Of a stretch of DNA of 50,474 nt, positions 25,284 to 35,002 are shown piece after piece. Position numbers and translations under genes: made by a program. This DNA comes from Tannerella sp. (GTDB lineage: Bacteria > Bacteroidota > Bacteroidia > Bacteroidales > Tannerellaceae): NCBI GenBank assembly GCA_031257565.1, contig JAIROL010000070.1, forward strand, positions 1-50,474, read 5' to 3'. Below the pieces are notes generated by a model. That model did not search any database. It was not told the origin of the DNA and saw only the letters and a list, made by a program, of their open reading frames with translations. The first letter of the stretch is position 1; each line of letters starts with the position of its first letter.

Positions 25284-26120
25284 GTGATTTTTAAATACAT
25301 ATATAAACGAATAAGGCTCTTTAAATTAAAAAACAAAGAGCCTTATTTGTCTCTATACAAAATACTTGGATTTTATCCTGATAATATAAAATTGTATGAA
25401 CAGGCTTTCATACACCGCTCTATCTCATCATCACAATACGGAAAACGCAGGAATAACGAGCGCCTGGAATTCTTGGGCGACGCTGTGCTGGACGCCATTA
25501 TAGCAGACATTGTATATAAACATTTTCCGAATAAAAAAGAAGGCTTTCTCACAAATACGCGTTCAAAAATCGTACAACGTGACAGCCTTAACTATATCGC
25601 TCTCGAACTTGGCATCGACAAAAAAGTTACATCTATGCCTTACGCTACAACTCATCATAAATATATGTATGGAAACGCCCTTGAAGCCCTAATCGGAGCC
25701 ATCTATCTTGATCAGGGATACAAGCGTTGCTGCAAATTCGTGAAAAAACGCATAATAGACAAATACCTGTCTTTAGACAAGCTGGCAAGTCAGGAAGTAA
25801 ATTTTAAATCCCGTCTCCTTGAATGGGGACAAAAAACAAAACTACATATAGCATTCGACCTGATAGAAACTTTTACCGACGAAGATGGTAGCCCTGTTTT
25901 TCAAACGAGCGTATCCCTCGAAGGAACGCCGCTTGGCATAGGTATAGGAGCCACAAAAAAAGAATCGCAACAACATGCCGCTAAAACAGTGATACAAAAA
26001 ATACACAAAGATAAGGATGTACAGAGACTCATAGAATACCTCAAACAACAATCTGCAGATACCGGCTATACGAAAGGAGAAGAAATAGAAAAACCGCAAC
26101 AGGGAGATTTTACGGAATAA
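25284..26120 (+). CDS. rnc: Ribonuclease III
   Basis: 278 residues from a GTG at 25284, six bases after the fabF stop; the N-terminal stretch (IRLF, then EPYLSLYKILGFYP) fits Bacteroidota homologues, so the GTG start is preferred. The catalytic signature NNERLEFLGDAVLD is at 57-70; ALEALIGAIYLDQGY forms the second acidic site. The C-terminal double-stranded RNA binding domain covers about 185-255 (NFKSRLLEWGQKTKL, GIGATKKESQQHAAKTVIQKI). It processes rRNA and other structured RNAs. The gene converges with pfkA, with only 2 bp between the stop codons. Confidence 0.97.
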   Translation: MIFKYIYKRIRLFKLKNKEPYLSLYKILGFYPDNIKLYEQAFIHRSISSSQYGKRRNNERLEFLGDAVLDAIIADIVYKHFPNKKEGFLTNTRSKIVQRDSLNYIALELGIDKKVTSMPYATTHHKYMYGNALEALIGAIYLDQGYKRCCKFVKKRIIDKYLSLDKLASQEVNFKSRLLEWGQKTKLHIAFDLIETFTDEDGSPVFQTSVSLEGTPLGIGIGATKKESQQHAAKTVIQKIHKDKDVQRLIEYLKQQSADTGYTKGEEIEKPQQGDFTE

Positions 26121-26122
26121 CA

Positions 26123-27133
26123 TTATATTCCAAAAGAAATGCCCATATTAGAGCCTTGTTTTATAAGATCATGATCAATCGGTACCAGTTTAGTTTTTCC
26201 TGCAACCTCAAAAAGGTCTATAGAACCAACATTTTCACCCTGAATACACACCATCCGGCCGAAAGCCTGCTCTGCAATAAGTTCCGTAGCATGACTGCCA
26301 AGCCGCGTAGCAATATTGCGATCAAAAGGAGACGGATTTCCTCCACGCTGAATATACCCTAAGACAGTTGTCCGAACCTCAATCCCAGTCGCTTTTTCTA
26401 TCGCAGACGATATATAATTCGAAGGACTATCATTTCCTGTTTTCAGGCCTTCAGCTATAACAACGATAGAATAAGCTTTTCCAACAGAAGAACGCTGAAG
26501 TATTTTTTCATTTATTTTATTAAGATCAAAACCAAGTTCCGGAATAAGAATAATATCGGCTCCACCCGCCATTCCCGCATACAAAGCAATCCATCCTGCT
26601 TTATGCCCCATCACTTCAACGACCATTACACGCTTATGCGAACTTGCCGTAGAATGTAGACGGTCTATTGCTTCTGTAGCAATATTTACTGCCGTATCAA
26701 AACCAAAAGTTTTATCAGTACCATAAACGTCATTATCAATCGTTTTAGGTACGCCTATAATATTAAGTCCCAACTGAGATAACTTATAAGCTGTTTTCTG
26801 TGTTCCGTTACCGCCGATACAAACAATGCAATCAAACCCCATGTCAATATAATTCCGGTATATAATCTGAGGTTTATTATGATCATTTGAATCAAGCATT
26901 TTTTTAAAAGGCTTCTCCCGGGATGTGCCAAGAATCGTGCCTCCCAGATTTAATATGCCCGAAAGTTTTTTTTCATTGAAAACTTCAATATCCTTATTCA
27001 GCAATCCGGTAAAACCGTTATGTATACCCACGACTTCCATTCCATAATGAAGAATGGCGGACTTTCCCACTCCACGAATAGTGGCATTTATACCCGGACA
27101 GTCGCCCCCTGATGAAAGTATTCCTATTCTCAT
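26123..27133 (-). CDS. pfkA: 6-phosphofructokinase, mixed-substrate type
   Basis: 336 residues from the ATG at 27131-27133 (MRIGILSSGGDCPGIN); a longer frame to 27199 adds 22 residues of no family character. It phosphorylates fructose 6-phosphate in glycolysis. Active-site stretches: GGDCPGINATIRG, IGGNGTQKTA (107-111 GGNGT), VPKTIDNDV (129-135), VMVVEVMGHKAGWIA and AEGLK. Gly follows Asn in GGNGT (Gly usually means ATP), but Lys is present in PKTIDND where classic ATP enzymes have Gly. This pattern belongs to the group of PFKs whose phosphate donor, ATP or PPi, cannot be told from sequence alone. The metal-site Asp of GGDGS is Asn here. Confidence 0.95.
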   Translation of the reverse strand: MRIGILSSGGDCPGINATIRGVGKSAILHYGMEVVGIHNGFTGLLNKDIEVFNEKKLSGILNLGGTILGTSREKPFKKMLDSNDHNKPQIIYRNYIDMGFDCIVCIGGNGTQKTAYKLSQLGLNIIGVPKTIDNDVYGTDKTFGFDTAVNIATEAIDRLHSTASSHKRVMVVEVMGHKAGWIALYAGMAGGADIILIPELGFDLNKINEKILQRSSVGKAYSIVVIAEGLKTGNDSPSNYISSAIEKATGIEVRTTVLGYIQRGGNPSPFDRNIATRLGSHATELIAEQAFGRMVCIQGENVGSIDLFEVAGKTKLVPIDHDLIKQGSNMGISFGI

Positions 27134-27207
27134 ATATAATATTGGAAGTTTATCATATAAAAGTCCCCCTGTTATACACCCTATCGACAAAATATGCAAA
27201 ATCTACT

Positions 27208-27390
27208 TCAAAATTTAATAGACTCTACTACTTCCCGATTGTTGTTATAAGTATCATTTAAAGACTTTTGCCCCATAGAATGGAGCCATTTATTTTTCTT
27301 CCTCTTAATCGCAACGCTATTCTCGAAACAGAGAGCAGAAACAGCCAGTACAAGAGCCGTCGCTAAAACGCCTTTTACTTTAACATTCAT
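27208..27390 (-). CDS. Small exported protein of unknown function
   Basis: 60 residues from the ATG at 27388-27390: a basic N-end and hydrophobic stretch MNVKVKGVLATALVLAVSAL, then a polar tail CFENSVAIKRKKNKW ... NDTYNNNREVVESIKF. This looks like a signal peptide or a single membrane anchor before a basic tail of about 35 residues. A longer in-frame start at 27429 would overlap the promoter described below, so the inner start is preferred. I recognise no family. It lies 74 bp upstream of pfkA on the same strand and may be cotranscribed. The excellent promoter is the main reason to believe it. Confidence 0.55.
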   Translation of the reverse strand: MNVKVKGVLATALVLAVSALCFENSVAIKRKKNKWLHSMGQKSLNDTYNNNREVVESIKF

Positions 27391-27416
27391 ATCAATATTC
27401 TTTATGTTTACATCTA

Positions 27417-27449
27417 CAAAGATAACCATTATGATAATATAATTTCAAA
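27417..27449 (-). promoter_or_regulatory. Promoter of the small exported protein (and perhaps pfkA)
   Basis: Read on the minus strand: -33 TTTG (27449-27446), exactly 21 bp spacer, -7 TATCTTTG (27424-27417), a full match to the Bacteroides consensus. The start near 27410 leaves about 20 nt of leader before the ATG at 27390, so the promoter fixes that start codon. Confidence 0.68.
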
Positions 27450-27591
27450 AAAAACAGACTATTTTTTCCGCTCTCGACAGAAAAAAATCCAGTATCCGGC
27501 AGATGCATCTGTAAGACCCTATAAATCAACAATAAAGCGAGCGTAAAGAAAAACATCACAGCCCAAAATTTTTCAAAACAAAAATAATATA

Positions 27592-27599
27592 TACATTTG
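27592..27599 (+). promoter_or_regulatory. Candidate -7 box TACATTTG for the GH3-family gene
   Basis: TACATTTG matches TAnnTTTG and lies 46 bp before the ATG at 27646. The 120 bp upstream are A/T rich and lack a clean TTTG at the right distance. The rest of the 27430-27645 interval shows nothing else. Confidence 0.5.
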
Positions 27600-27645
27600 C
27601 ATGATTTTTTAAAAGATATAACTTTTCTTCATATTGCAAATCTGA

Positions 27646-29160
27646 ATGGATATTTTAACAAAAGCCATATCTCCTATATTTTCTGCAAGACGACGAGAAA
27701 TCGATCTGTTCGACAAACAATCGACTGATATTCAACACAAACAGCTTCATCGTTTATTAAAGGCAGCACGATATACAGAATGGGGAAAAAAATACAAGAT
27801 CAAAGATATCCTCAACTACAAAACATTCTGTGAACACGTGCCTATTTCTACCTATGAAGACTTACATCCGTTAATTGAACGAATGATCAATGGGGAAAAA
27901 AATATATTATGGCCTTCTGCCGTGCACTGGTTCGCCAAAAGCAGCGGGACCACAAACGCCCGCAGCAAATATATACCCGTTACGCAAGAAATACTAAAAA
28001 AATGCCATTATAAAGGAGGATTTGACACTGTAGCCCTATACCTGCATAATAACCCGCATACCCGTTTTTTTTCAAAAAAAGGTCTCATCTTAGGCGGGAG
28101 TCACAGCCCGTCAACACTCAATGCTCAGGCCCATTGCGGAGACCTTTCGGCCGTATTGCTGCAAAATCTGAATCCACTGGTGAATCTTGTACGCGTGCCA
28201 CGCAAAGAGATTATTCTCATGGACGAATGGGAAGCAAAAATAAAAGCGATTGTAGAAACGACTTGGAATAAAGATATTGTAAGTCTTTCCGGCATACCGT
28301 CATGGATGCTCGTACTAATAAAAGCCGTCATTCAAAAAGCCGGAAAAGAAACCCTTTCCGAAGTGTGGCCTAATCTTGAAGTATTTTTTCACGGCGGCGT
28401 CGGATTCGAACCTTATCGCACCCAGTATGAAAAACTGATCCCTTCAGAAAAAATGCATTATATGGAAACATACAATGCATCTGAAGGCTTTTTTGGCATT
28501 CAGGACGATCCCTCCGACCGCAGTATGCTACTCATGCTTGATTACGGAATTTTTTATGAATTCATATCAATAAACGAACAGGCAAACTCCGATAATCCGA
28601 AAGCAATACCGCTTGAAGATGTAAAAGTCGGCGAGAATTATGCCATGGTAATATCTACAATCGGCGGCCTGTGGCGTTACTGTATAGGCGATACTGTTCG
28701 CTTTACATCCCTATTTCCCCACAAATTTATCATTACAGGAAGAACAAAATTTTTTATCAACGCTTTCGGTGAAGAATTGATGGTCGACAATGCCGAAAAA
28801 GGAATCCGAAAAGCATGCGAGGAAACGAATGCGATCGTAAAAGCATATACTGCCGCACCATTATTCTTGCTGAATAATGGAAAAGGGCGCCATCAATGGC
28901 TGATTGAATTTGAAAAAACTCCGACGTCGCCGGAGAGCTTTGCAACATGCCTGGACAAGGCATTACAACAATTAAACTCAGATTACGAAGCTAAAAGATA
29001 CAAAGAAATATCACTCCAGACGCCTGAAATTATCATTGCACGAGAAAACTTGTTTTTCGACTGGATGAAAAAACACGACAAACTTGGCGGACAACATAAA
29101 ATTCCAGGTCTATCGAACAACCGCGATATAATAAATGAACTCATTATTATGAATTCCTGA
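27646..29160 (+). CDS. GH3-type acyl-adenylate-forming enzyme
   Basis: 504 residues, the size of the plant auxin-responsive GH3 family (JAR1-like), which also occurs in Bacteroidota. Adenylation motif AKSSGTTNARSK around 97-108; FFHGGVGFEPYR; YMETYNASEGFFGIQ, the ATP/AMP site; WRYCIGDTVRF; and ITGRTKFFINAFGEELM near the C-terminal domain. The plant enzymes join a carboxylic acid to an amino acid through an acyl-AMP. The bacterial substrates are not known to me, so only 'acid-amino acid or similar ligase' can be inferred. No signal peptide, so cytoplasmic. It stands alone under its own likely promoter. Confidence 0.9.
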   Translation: MDILTKAISPIFSARRREIDLFDKQSTDIQHKQLHRLLKAARYTEWGKKYKIKDILNYKTFCEHVPISTYEDLHPLIERMINGEKNILWPSAVHWFAKSSGTTNARSKYIPVTQEILKKCHYKGGFDTVALYLHNNPHTRFFSKKGLILGGSHSPSTLNAQAHCGDLSAVLLQNLNPLVNLVRVPRKEIILMDEWEAKIKAIVETTWNKDIVSLSGIPSWMLVLIKAVIQKAGKETLSEVWPNLEVFFHGGVGFEPYRTQYEKLIPSEKMHYMETYNASEGFFGIQDDPSDRSMLLMLDYGIFYEFISINEQANSDNPKAIPLEDVKVGENYAMVISTIGGLWRYCIGDTVRFTSLFPHKFIITGRTKFFINAFGEELMVDNAEKGIRKACEETNAIVKAYTAAPLFLLNNGKGRHQWLIEFEKTPTSPESFATCLDKALQQLNSDYEAKRYKEISLQTPEIIIARENLFFDWMKKHDKLGGQHKIPGLSNNRDIINELIIMNS

Positions 29161-29233
29161 AAATCCGGAAGAAAATGAGAAGTCTTAGATGCAGCCATAA
29201 GAAATATATTTAGTTCTATCATAACAGATTGAG

Positions 29234-31363
29234 ATGAGCAAACTTCCATTCATATTACTGATAATCCTGACTGTGACGCTGGCAATAGCCACTTTTGCCG
29301 AAAGAAGATATGGAACCCCATTTGTAATGCATCACTTCTATAGTTCATGGTGGATGACGACCCTTTGGGCGGCAGTGTTTATAACAGGATTATCCCTCTG
29401 CGTACACGCTTTGCTGAAGAAAAGAAAACCGGCTTTTTTATTTCACTGCGCATTCGGACTTATCCTGGCAGGAGCATTAACCACATTTACAACGTCAAAA
29501 CGCGGACAAATCCATTTGAGAGAAAATGGGATGGCCGAATCAACCATTGAAATGCCATTTGCCGTAAGCCTGAGCAAATTTGAAATGGATTACTATACAG
29601 GAACAAAAACTCCTGCTGATTACATAAGCCATTTGTCGGTAAAAGACGGCGAAAAAACATTTGATGCAGTCGTATCAATGAATAACATATTTACATATCG
29701 TGGGTTCAGGTTTTATCAGGCGTCCTATGATAGCGACCTTAAAGGTACGATTTTAGCGGTGAGTTACGACCCCTGTGGCATTACGGTAACTTATGCCGGA
29801 TACTTGTTACTGCTTTTATCGATGATCCGGCTGCTTATCGTCAAAAACGGGAACTTCCGGAAACTGATTAAATCACTGGGAATTGTAACGCTGGCAGTTA
29901 CTCCCGGATTTGTATCCGCACAACGCACATTAACTAAAGAGGAAGCAAAAGCTTTTGGACAGTTATCCATGTATTATAATGGCAGAATTGTACCTGTCGA
30001 TACTTACGCCCACGATTTCACCCGAAAAATAACAGGTAAATCCTCTTATGAAAAATTCAATGCAGTACAGGTCCTTGCCGGCTGGATGTTTTTCCCGGAA
30101 GAATGGCAGGAAGAACCGATGATCATGATTAACGACAAGGAAATAAATCAATTCATAAGCGAAAACAAAGGAAACAAAAACAGATTACGGTTAAGTGATT
30201 TTTTCAATGCAGGAATCTACAAGTTATCCTATACGAGCTTTCCGGCACAACACAAAGGAATCCGCGAAGTAGACGAAAAAATAAGCCTGTTGATGGCGCA
30301 ACGTACAGGTAGCGCATTGACCGCTTTTCCACAAAGAAACCATTGGTACGCATGTACGGACGATCTATCGGAAGTTCAAAGCGACGATACGTTGTTCATT
30401 TCAAAAGCTTTCCTGACGATGCGCGAAACATTAAAGCGGCAGAATCATGAAGCAAACATCGAACTGTTCGAGAAAATATCCGCATATCAACATAAACGTA
30501 CAGATAGCGGCGCGATTTCGCCTGCAAAAACAAAACTTGAAATCTTTTATAACAAATTTGACGCGGCAAGTATACTCTTCAAAATAAATATCGGAGTAGG
30601 CGTACTTACATTTGCCGGATTCATCTGGAGTTTGCTGACTGACAGAAAAAAACGGATTTTCAAGTCTCTGGCTTACATTCAGATTATTCATTCCATGGCA
30701 TTCCTGAGCCTGTCGGTTGGAATAAGGTGGTATATATCATCACATATTCCGATGTCAAACGGATATGAAACGATGATTTTCATATCCTGGTGTATCATGA
30801 TCATTACCATATTGTTCGGTCGCAAATCCGAATTTATTCCCTCCATGGGATTGTTACTATCGGGATTTGCTCTGCTGGTAGCAACACTTGGCGCAACAAA
30901 TCCCGAAATAACACAACTCGTGCCGGTATTACAGTCTCCCTGGCTTAGCATACATGTCTCATTAATAATGATATCATATTCGCTTTTCGGATTCATGATG
31001 TTCAATGGTATAACGGCGCTTATACTATATTTCACTTCCGGGAAAAGCAGGGGATATATCATAAGACTATGGAAAATAAGCCGTATCATCTCATATCCGG
31101 CATTATTTACGCTGGCCGCCGGCATTTTTGTCGGAGCAGTATGGGCAAATGTTGCCTGGGGACGCTATTGGGGCTGGGACCCTAAAGAAGTCTGGGCGCT
31201 TATAACAATGTTGATTTATAGTTTGGCGATGCATGATCAAACGCTAAAAATATTCCGAAAACCGATATTTTATCACATATTCACTATTGTTGCGTTTCTA
31301 TCGATTATAATGACTTATTTCGGCGTCAGCTACTTTTTCGGAGGTATGCACAGTTACCAATAA
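29234..31363 (+). CDS. Fused ResB/CcsA-type cytochrome c biogenesis protein
   Basis: 709 residues. N-terminal membrane helices and a ResB/CcsB-like part ([35 protein letters not shown], about 1-215), a central soluble stretch (about 225-440), then a CcsA-like multi-helix C-terminal half. The heme-binding tryptophan motif [15 protein letters not shown] lies at about 642-656. System II proteins of this type carry heme across the inner membrane and attach it to c-type cytochromes. In Bacteroidota the usual client is nitrite reductase NrfHA; no cytochrome gene is in this window. Several helices (residues 1-80 and 445-705) are visible as long hydrophobic runs. Confidence 0.92.
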   Translation: MSKLPFILLIILTVTLAIATFAERRYGTPFVMHHFYSSWWMTTLWAAVFITGLSLCVHALLKKRKPAFLFHCAFGLILAGALTTFTTSKRGQIHLRENGMAESTIEMPFAVSLSKFEMDYYTGTKTPADYISHLSVKDGEKTFDAVVSMNNIFTYRGFRFYQASYDSDLKGTILAVSYDPCGITVTYAGYLLLLLSMIRLLIVKNGNFRKLIKSLGIVTLAVTPGFVSAQRTLTKEEAKAFGQLSMYYNGRIVPVDTYAHDFTRKITGKSSYEKFNAVQVLAGWMFFPEEWQEEPMIMINDKEINQFISENKGNKNRLRLSDFFNAGIYKLSYTSFPAQHKGIREVDEKISLLMAQRTGSALTAFPQRNHWYACTDDLSEVQSDDTLFISKAFLTMRETLKRQNHEANIELFEKISAYQHKRTDSGAISPAKTKLEIFYNKFDAASILFKINIGVGVLTFAGFIWSLLTDRKKRIFKSLAYIQIIHSMAFLSLSVGIRWYISSHIPMSNGYETMIFISWCIMIITILFGRKSEFIPSMGLLLSGFALLVATLGATNPEITQLVPVLQSPWLSIHVSLIMISYSLFGFMMFNGITALILYFTSGKSRGYIIRLWKISRIISYPALFTLAAGIFVGAVWANVAWGRYWGWDPKEVWALITMLIYSLAMHDQTLKIFRKPIFYHIFTIVAFLSIIMTYFGVSYFFGGMHSYQ

Positions 31364-31446
31364 GTATAAAAACCGCATTAATTCTATCATTTTGTACATA
31401 ATCTCATGTATTTCTTTACACTTTGACAATAATATGCGATTTTATT

Positions 31447-31477
31447 TTTGTTTTGAGCTTATCTTAAACTATATTTG
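31447..31477 (+). promoter_or_regulatory. Promoter of thrH
   Basis: -33 TTTG (31447-31450), 19-bp spacer, -7 TATATTTG (31470-31477), matching TAnnTTTG. It sits about 50 bp before the ATG at 31526, in the A/T-rich 162-bp gap after the cytochrome c biogenesis gene. Confidence 0.6.
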
Positions 31478-31525
31478 CCTCCTCATAAAGCAAAAAATGA
31501 TTATTTACGCTAAAAAGAAAAAGAG

Positions 31526-32131
31526 ATGTGGGTTGTTTGTGCTGACTTGGAGGGAGTTTTCGTTCCGGAGATATGGATCAATATAGCTAAAAAAACGAGC
31601 ATAGAGAAACTGAAACTCACAACACGCGATATCAAAGATTACGATGAATTAATGACATACCGCTTGCGGATTTTGGACGAAAACAATCTTAAAATAAAAG
31701 ATATCCAAAACGTTATTGCCTCCCTGAAACCTCTTGAGGGAGCGCTGGATTTTGTCCGATGGTTACGCAAAGTAACACGTTTTACGATTGTCTCGGATAC
31801 ATTCATCGAATTTGCCCAACCTCTAATGGACCAACTTGAAAATCCGCTATTACTTTGTCATTCGCTGGAAATCGATAAAACCGGACGGGTTACAAACTAC
31901 AAACTACGCCAACCTGATCCCAAACGTAAAACGGTAGAAGCATTTCAAAGCCTTCGATACAAAGTTCTTGCTTTTGGAGATTCTTACAACGATATATCCA
32001 TGCTCAAAGCGGCTGACATTGGAATACTATATTGTCCGCCGGAGAATGTAATTGCCGATTACCCTGAATTTCCCGTTGTCCGCAATATACAGGAACTGAA
32101 AAACCTGATCAAACAGCATATTTCCGATTAA
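31526..32131 (+). CDS. thrH: ThrH-type phosphoserine phosphatase / homoserine phosphotransferase
   Basis: 201 residues, HAD superfamily. The nucleophile motif is ADLEGVFVPEIW (Asp7, with Glu9 in place of the usual second Asp, a hallmark of ThrH), followed by TTRDIKDYDELM, the substrate cap. Motif II is SDT at 90-92, motif III is DPKRK at 131-135, and motif IV is GDSYNDISML at 151-160. ThrH hydrolyses phosphoserine to serine and can pass the phosphate to homoserine, so it joins serine and threonine metabolism in the cytoplasm. No other serine-pathway gene is nearby. Confidence 0.95.
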   Translation: MWVVCADLEGVFVPEIWINIAKKTSIEKLKLTTRDIKDYDELMTYRLRILDENNLKIKDIQNVIASLKPLEGALDFVRWLRKVTRFTIVSDTFIEFAQPLMDQLENPLLLCHSLEIDKTGRVTNYKLRQPDPKRKTVEAFQSLRYKVLAFGDSYNDISMLKAADIGILYCPPENVIADYPEFPVVRNIQELKNLIKQHISD

Positions 32132-32155
32132 ACAAAAAATCACTTCATGTAGCTA

Positions 32156-32186
32156 TTGTCTTTTTCCGATATTTGAAGTTTCTTTG
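32156..32186 (+). promoter_or_regulatory. Promoter of the TonB-dependent receptor gene
   Basis: -33 TTG (32156-32158), 20-bp spacer, -7 TTTCTTTG (32179-32186), one base off TAnnTTTG. It lies 26 bp before the ATG at 32213. I saw no Fur-like palindrome, but a metal-responsive operator cannot be excluded by eye. Confidence 0.5.
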
Positions 32187-32212
32187 CAAACGCAAAACCA
32201 ATACGCTTTAAT

Positions 32213-34525
32213 ATGAAGAAATTATTAATGTATATCTCATTTGCCGGCATATTTTCAACTCAAAGTTTCATTTCGGCAGAAGAAAAACATTCACCCCGGG
32301 ATACGATTAAAACATTTAATATTGACGAGATTGTCGTAACGTCATCATCAAAAGAAACAAACAACCTGCGAACGCTTCCGGGCTCGGTATCCATACTTAC
32401 CCCCCAGCAAATCGCAGGAAGGCAGGTTACGTCCATAAAAGATATCAGTTCCTTTGTGCCCAACTTATATATGCCGGACTATGGAGCAAAACTTACATCC
32501 GCCATCTACATCAGAGGTATTGGAACGCGAAGTAGCGGGCAATCCATCGGATTATATGTAGAGAATGTACCTTATATGGACAAAAGCTCATTTGATTTTG
32601 AACTGATGGACATTCAACGGATAGAAGTTTTGCGCGGACCACAGGGAACGCTGTACGGACGCAACGCGATGGGAGGCATAATCAATGTTTTTACCTTATC
32701 TCCTTTTGATCGTCAAGGCATAAAGGCGTCGCTATCATACGGAAGCTACGGACAGTTAAATTCCAAAGTTTCCGGCTACGCCAAACTGAGTGAAAACGTC
32801 GGACTTTCGGCCGGTATTTTTTATGACCGTTGCGACGGTTTTCTTACAAACGCATACAATGATGAAAAAATAGATAACGAAGAAAGTATTGGGGGAAATC
32901 TGAAGTTGCAATGGAAAATATCCCGCCAATTTACCGCTTCATACTCAGCGTCATACGAATATATTGACCAAGGCGGATTTCCTTATGGGCCGTATGATGA
33001 AAAAACGGATAAGATTGCGCCGGTAAATATGAATGACGAATCTTCCTATAAGCGCTCCCTGTTAAATAATAACCTGTCATTAACATATCAGAACGAAAAA
33101 ATCCTCCTGACTTCTGTTACAGGATATCAGTATCTTGATGACGACATGAAAATGGATCAAGACTTTTCCGACTCATCCATATTTGTCTTAAACCAGTTAC
33201 AAACACAAAATGCATTCACCGAAGAAATATCCATAAAAAGTAAAACCGACCGCAATTATCAATGGTCTTTCGGAACCTATGGATTCTATAATAAATTAAA
33301 CATAGAGGGACCCGTGGAATTTAAAGAAGACGGTATTAAATCAATTCTTCAACCGGTATTCGGCAATTTAAAAGAATATTACCCCAAAATGCCGACTCTT
33401 ACCATAACAAACGAATCGCTCTATATACCCGGAGATTTCAAAACTCCGTCATGTGGCGTCGCATTATATCATCAATCTACCTGCAATAATCTTTTCACAA
33501 AAGGGTTATCCATCACTGCAGGCATACGCCTGGACTACGAAAAACAAGAACTTGAATACGATTCGGAAGCGAAAATGAATCTGAGTATGCAAACGAATCC
33601 AATGACGCCTCCCAGAGATATCAGCAACATGTACCCTGCCTCTGTAATTGATGAAAAATTGTCGCAGGATTTCCGGCAGGTATTACCAAAGGTTTCCCTG
33701 AAATACGAATGTACCCCGCGCACATTTACCTATTTATCGGTAGCAAAAGGATACAAAGCCGGAGGTTACAATGTGCAGATGTCTGCCGATATCATGCAAA
33801 ACCAAATGCAATACGATGTGATGAACGCTTTCAGGGAAATGGCGCCCGACTTGGATATAGCAGCATGTAAACCGGTAAAAGAGGTTATCTCATATAAGCC
33901 TGAGACAAGCTGGAATTATGAAGCCGGTATACGAAGCGAACTTATAAAAAGCCGTCTGCACGCGGAACTTACGTTTTTCTACATGGACGTGATGGATTTA
34001 CAAATCACAAAATTTGTAGAAAGCGGTAGCGGGCGATACCTGAGTAATGCGGGAAGAGCGGAAAGCTATGGCGCAGAAGTCTCATTACGCGCTATTTTAT
34101 CCGATGAATTCACTGCCGACCTGAACTATGGATATACGCATGCAATCTTCCGGGATTATAATAATGAAAAGGAGGATTTCAAAGGAAATTACATTCCTTA
34201 CGCTCCACAACACACTTTAAGCATCGGGGCGCAATACAACAAACTACTGCATAACTGCCGGATAATAGACCGGATTTTTGCTTCCGCGCAATGTAACGGA
34301 ACAGGAAAAATTTACTGGGACGAGGCGAACGAGTTATCACAACCATTCCATATAATCGTCAATGCGCAGGCCGGAGTACGAAAAGGGATTGTTTCGGCGA
34401 ATCTATGGGCGCGAAACCTGACAGATACGGATTATGCGGTATTTTATTTCGAATCATTTGACAAACCTTTCATGCAAAAAGGTAAACCGTTACAGTTCGG
34501 AGCAAAGGTAAGTATAGCCCTCTAA
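32213..34525 (+). CDS. TonB-dependent outer-membrane receptor (not SusC type)
   Basis: 770 residues, shorter than SusC proteins, with no STN or regulatory-like domain and no SusD beside it. Signal peptide to about residue 22; TonB box region FNIDEIVVTSS (36-46); plug with SVSILTPQQI, AIYIRGIGTRSSGQS, GLYVENVPY, IQRIEVLRGPQGTLYGRNAMGG and INVFT; barrel ending in QFGAKVSIAL. Receptors of this form import siderophores, heme, cobalamin or other small complexes by TonB energy. The ligand cannot be named from sequence, and no transporter or hydrolase neighbour points to one. The downstream gene is the DUF4491 protein, 66 bp away with its own -7 box. Confidence 0.92.
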   Translation: MKKLLMYISFAGIFSTQSFISAEEKHSPRDTIKTFNIDEIVVTSSSKETNNLRTLPGSVSILTPQQIAGRQVTSIKDISSFVPNLYMPDYGAKLTSAIYIRGIGTRSSGQSIGLYVENVPYMDKSSFDFELMDIQRIEVLRGPQGTLYGRNAMGGIINVFTLSPFDRQGIKASLSYGSYGQLNSKVSGYAKLSENVGLSAGIFYDRCDGFLTNAYNDEKIDNEESIGGNLKLQWKISRQFTASYSASYEYIDQGGFPYGPYDEKTDKIAPVNMNDESSYKRSLLNNNLSLTYQNEKILLTSVTGYQYLDDDMKMDQDFSDSSIFVLNQLQTQNAFTEEISIKSKTDRNYQWSFGTYGFYNKLNIEGPVEFKEDGIKSILQPVFGNLKEYYPKMPTLTITNESLYIPGDFKTPSCGVALYHQSTCNNLFTKGLSITAGIRLDYEKQELEYDSEAKMNLSMQTNPMTPPRDISNMYPASVIDEKLSQDFRQVLPKVSLKYECTPRTFTYLSVAKGYKAGGYNVQMSADIMQNQMQYDVMNAFREMAPDLDIAACKPVKEVISYKPETSWNYEAGIRSELIKSRLHAELTFFYMDVMDLQITKFVESGSGRYLSNAGRAESYGAEVSLRAILSDEFTADLNYGYTHAIFRDYNNEKEDFKGNYIPYAPQHTLSIGAQYNKLLHNCRIIDRIFASAQCNGTGKIYWDEANELSQPFHIIVNAQAGVRKGIVSANLWARNLTDTDYAVFYFESFDKPFMQKGKPLQFGAKVSIAL

Positions 34526-34554
34526 GATAATACAAGGTTTTGCGACATTTTTTG

Positions 34555-34562
34555 TAACTTTG
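34555..34562 (+). promoter_or_regulatory. Candidate -7 box TAACTTTG for the DUF4491 gene
   Basis: TAACTTTG fits TAnnTTTG and lies 29 bp before the ATG at 34592. No TTTG occurs at the best -33 distance, so the assignment rests on the -7 box alone. Confidence 0.45.
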
Positions 34563-34591
34563 AACCATATAAAGATAAACAGGAAATATAT

Positions 34592-35002
34592 ATGATCGAA
34601 TTTTTGACGACACATAATCTTATGGGGTTGACAATAGGAATAACAACTTTTGTTGTAATAGGTCTTTTTCACCCTATCGTTATAAAAGCCGAATACTATT
34701 TAGGCACAAAATGTTGGTGGATGTTCTTGGTTTTGGGAGCATTTTTTGCGGCGTTATCACTGATTATTAAAGAGATTTTTCTATCAACTGTAATGGGCGT
34801 TGTCGCTTTTTCATGTTTTTGGTCGATACTTGAAATTTTTGAACAAACCAGAAGGGTTGGAAAAGGCTGGTTTCCGGCAAATCCAAAGCGCGTTAAGAAA
34901 GAAAATAAAGTTAACTATTGCTTTTTCCACAAACAGGCGCACAAGACAAACGACAAGGCCGCCGCTCCTATCCAGAAGTACCGGATAGATGAAAAGTCGT
35001 AG
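34592..35002 (+). CDS. DUF4491 membrane protein with an extended tail
   Basis: 136 residues. Residues 1-100 match the small DUF4491 family: helix LMGLTIGITTFVVIGLFHPI, then VIKAEYYLGTKCWWMFLVLG, a third helix, and FSCFWSILEIFEQ ... KGWFPANPKR, where the family normally ends. Here the frame runs on for 36 residues (VKKENKVNYCFF ... YRIDEKS). That tail overlaps the 3' end of the opposite-strand transporter gene by 88 bp, which points to loss of the ancestral stop codon. About three membrane helices place it in the inner membrane. Function unknown. Confidence 0.8.
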   Translation: MIEFLTTHNLMGLTIGITTFVVIGLFHPIVIKAEYYLGTKCWWMFLVLGAFFAALSLIIKEIFLSTVMGVVAFSCFWSILEIFEQTRRVGKGWFPANPKRVKKENKVNYCFFHKQAHKTNDKAAAPIQKYRIDEKS

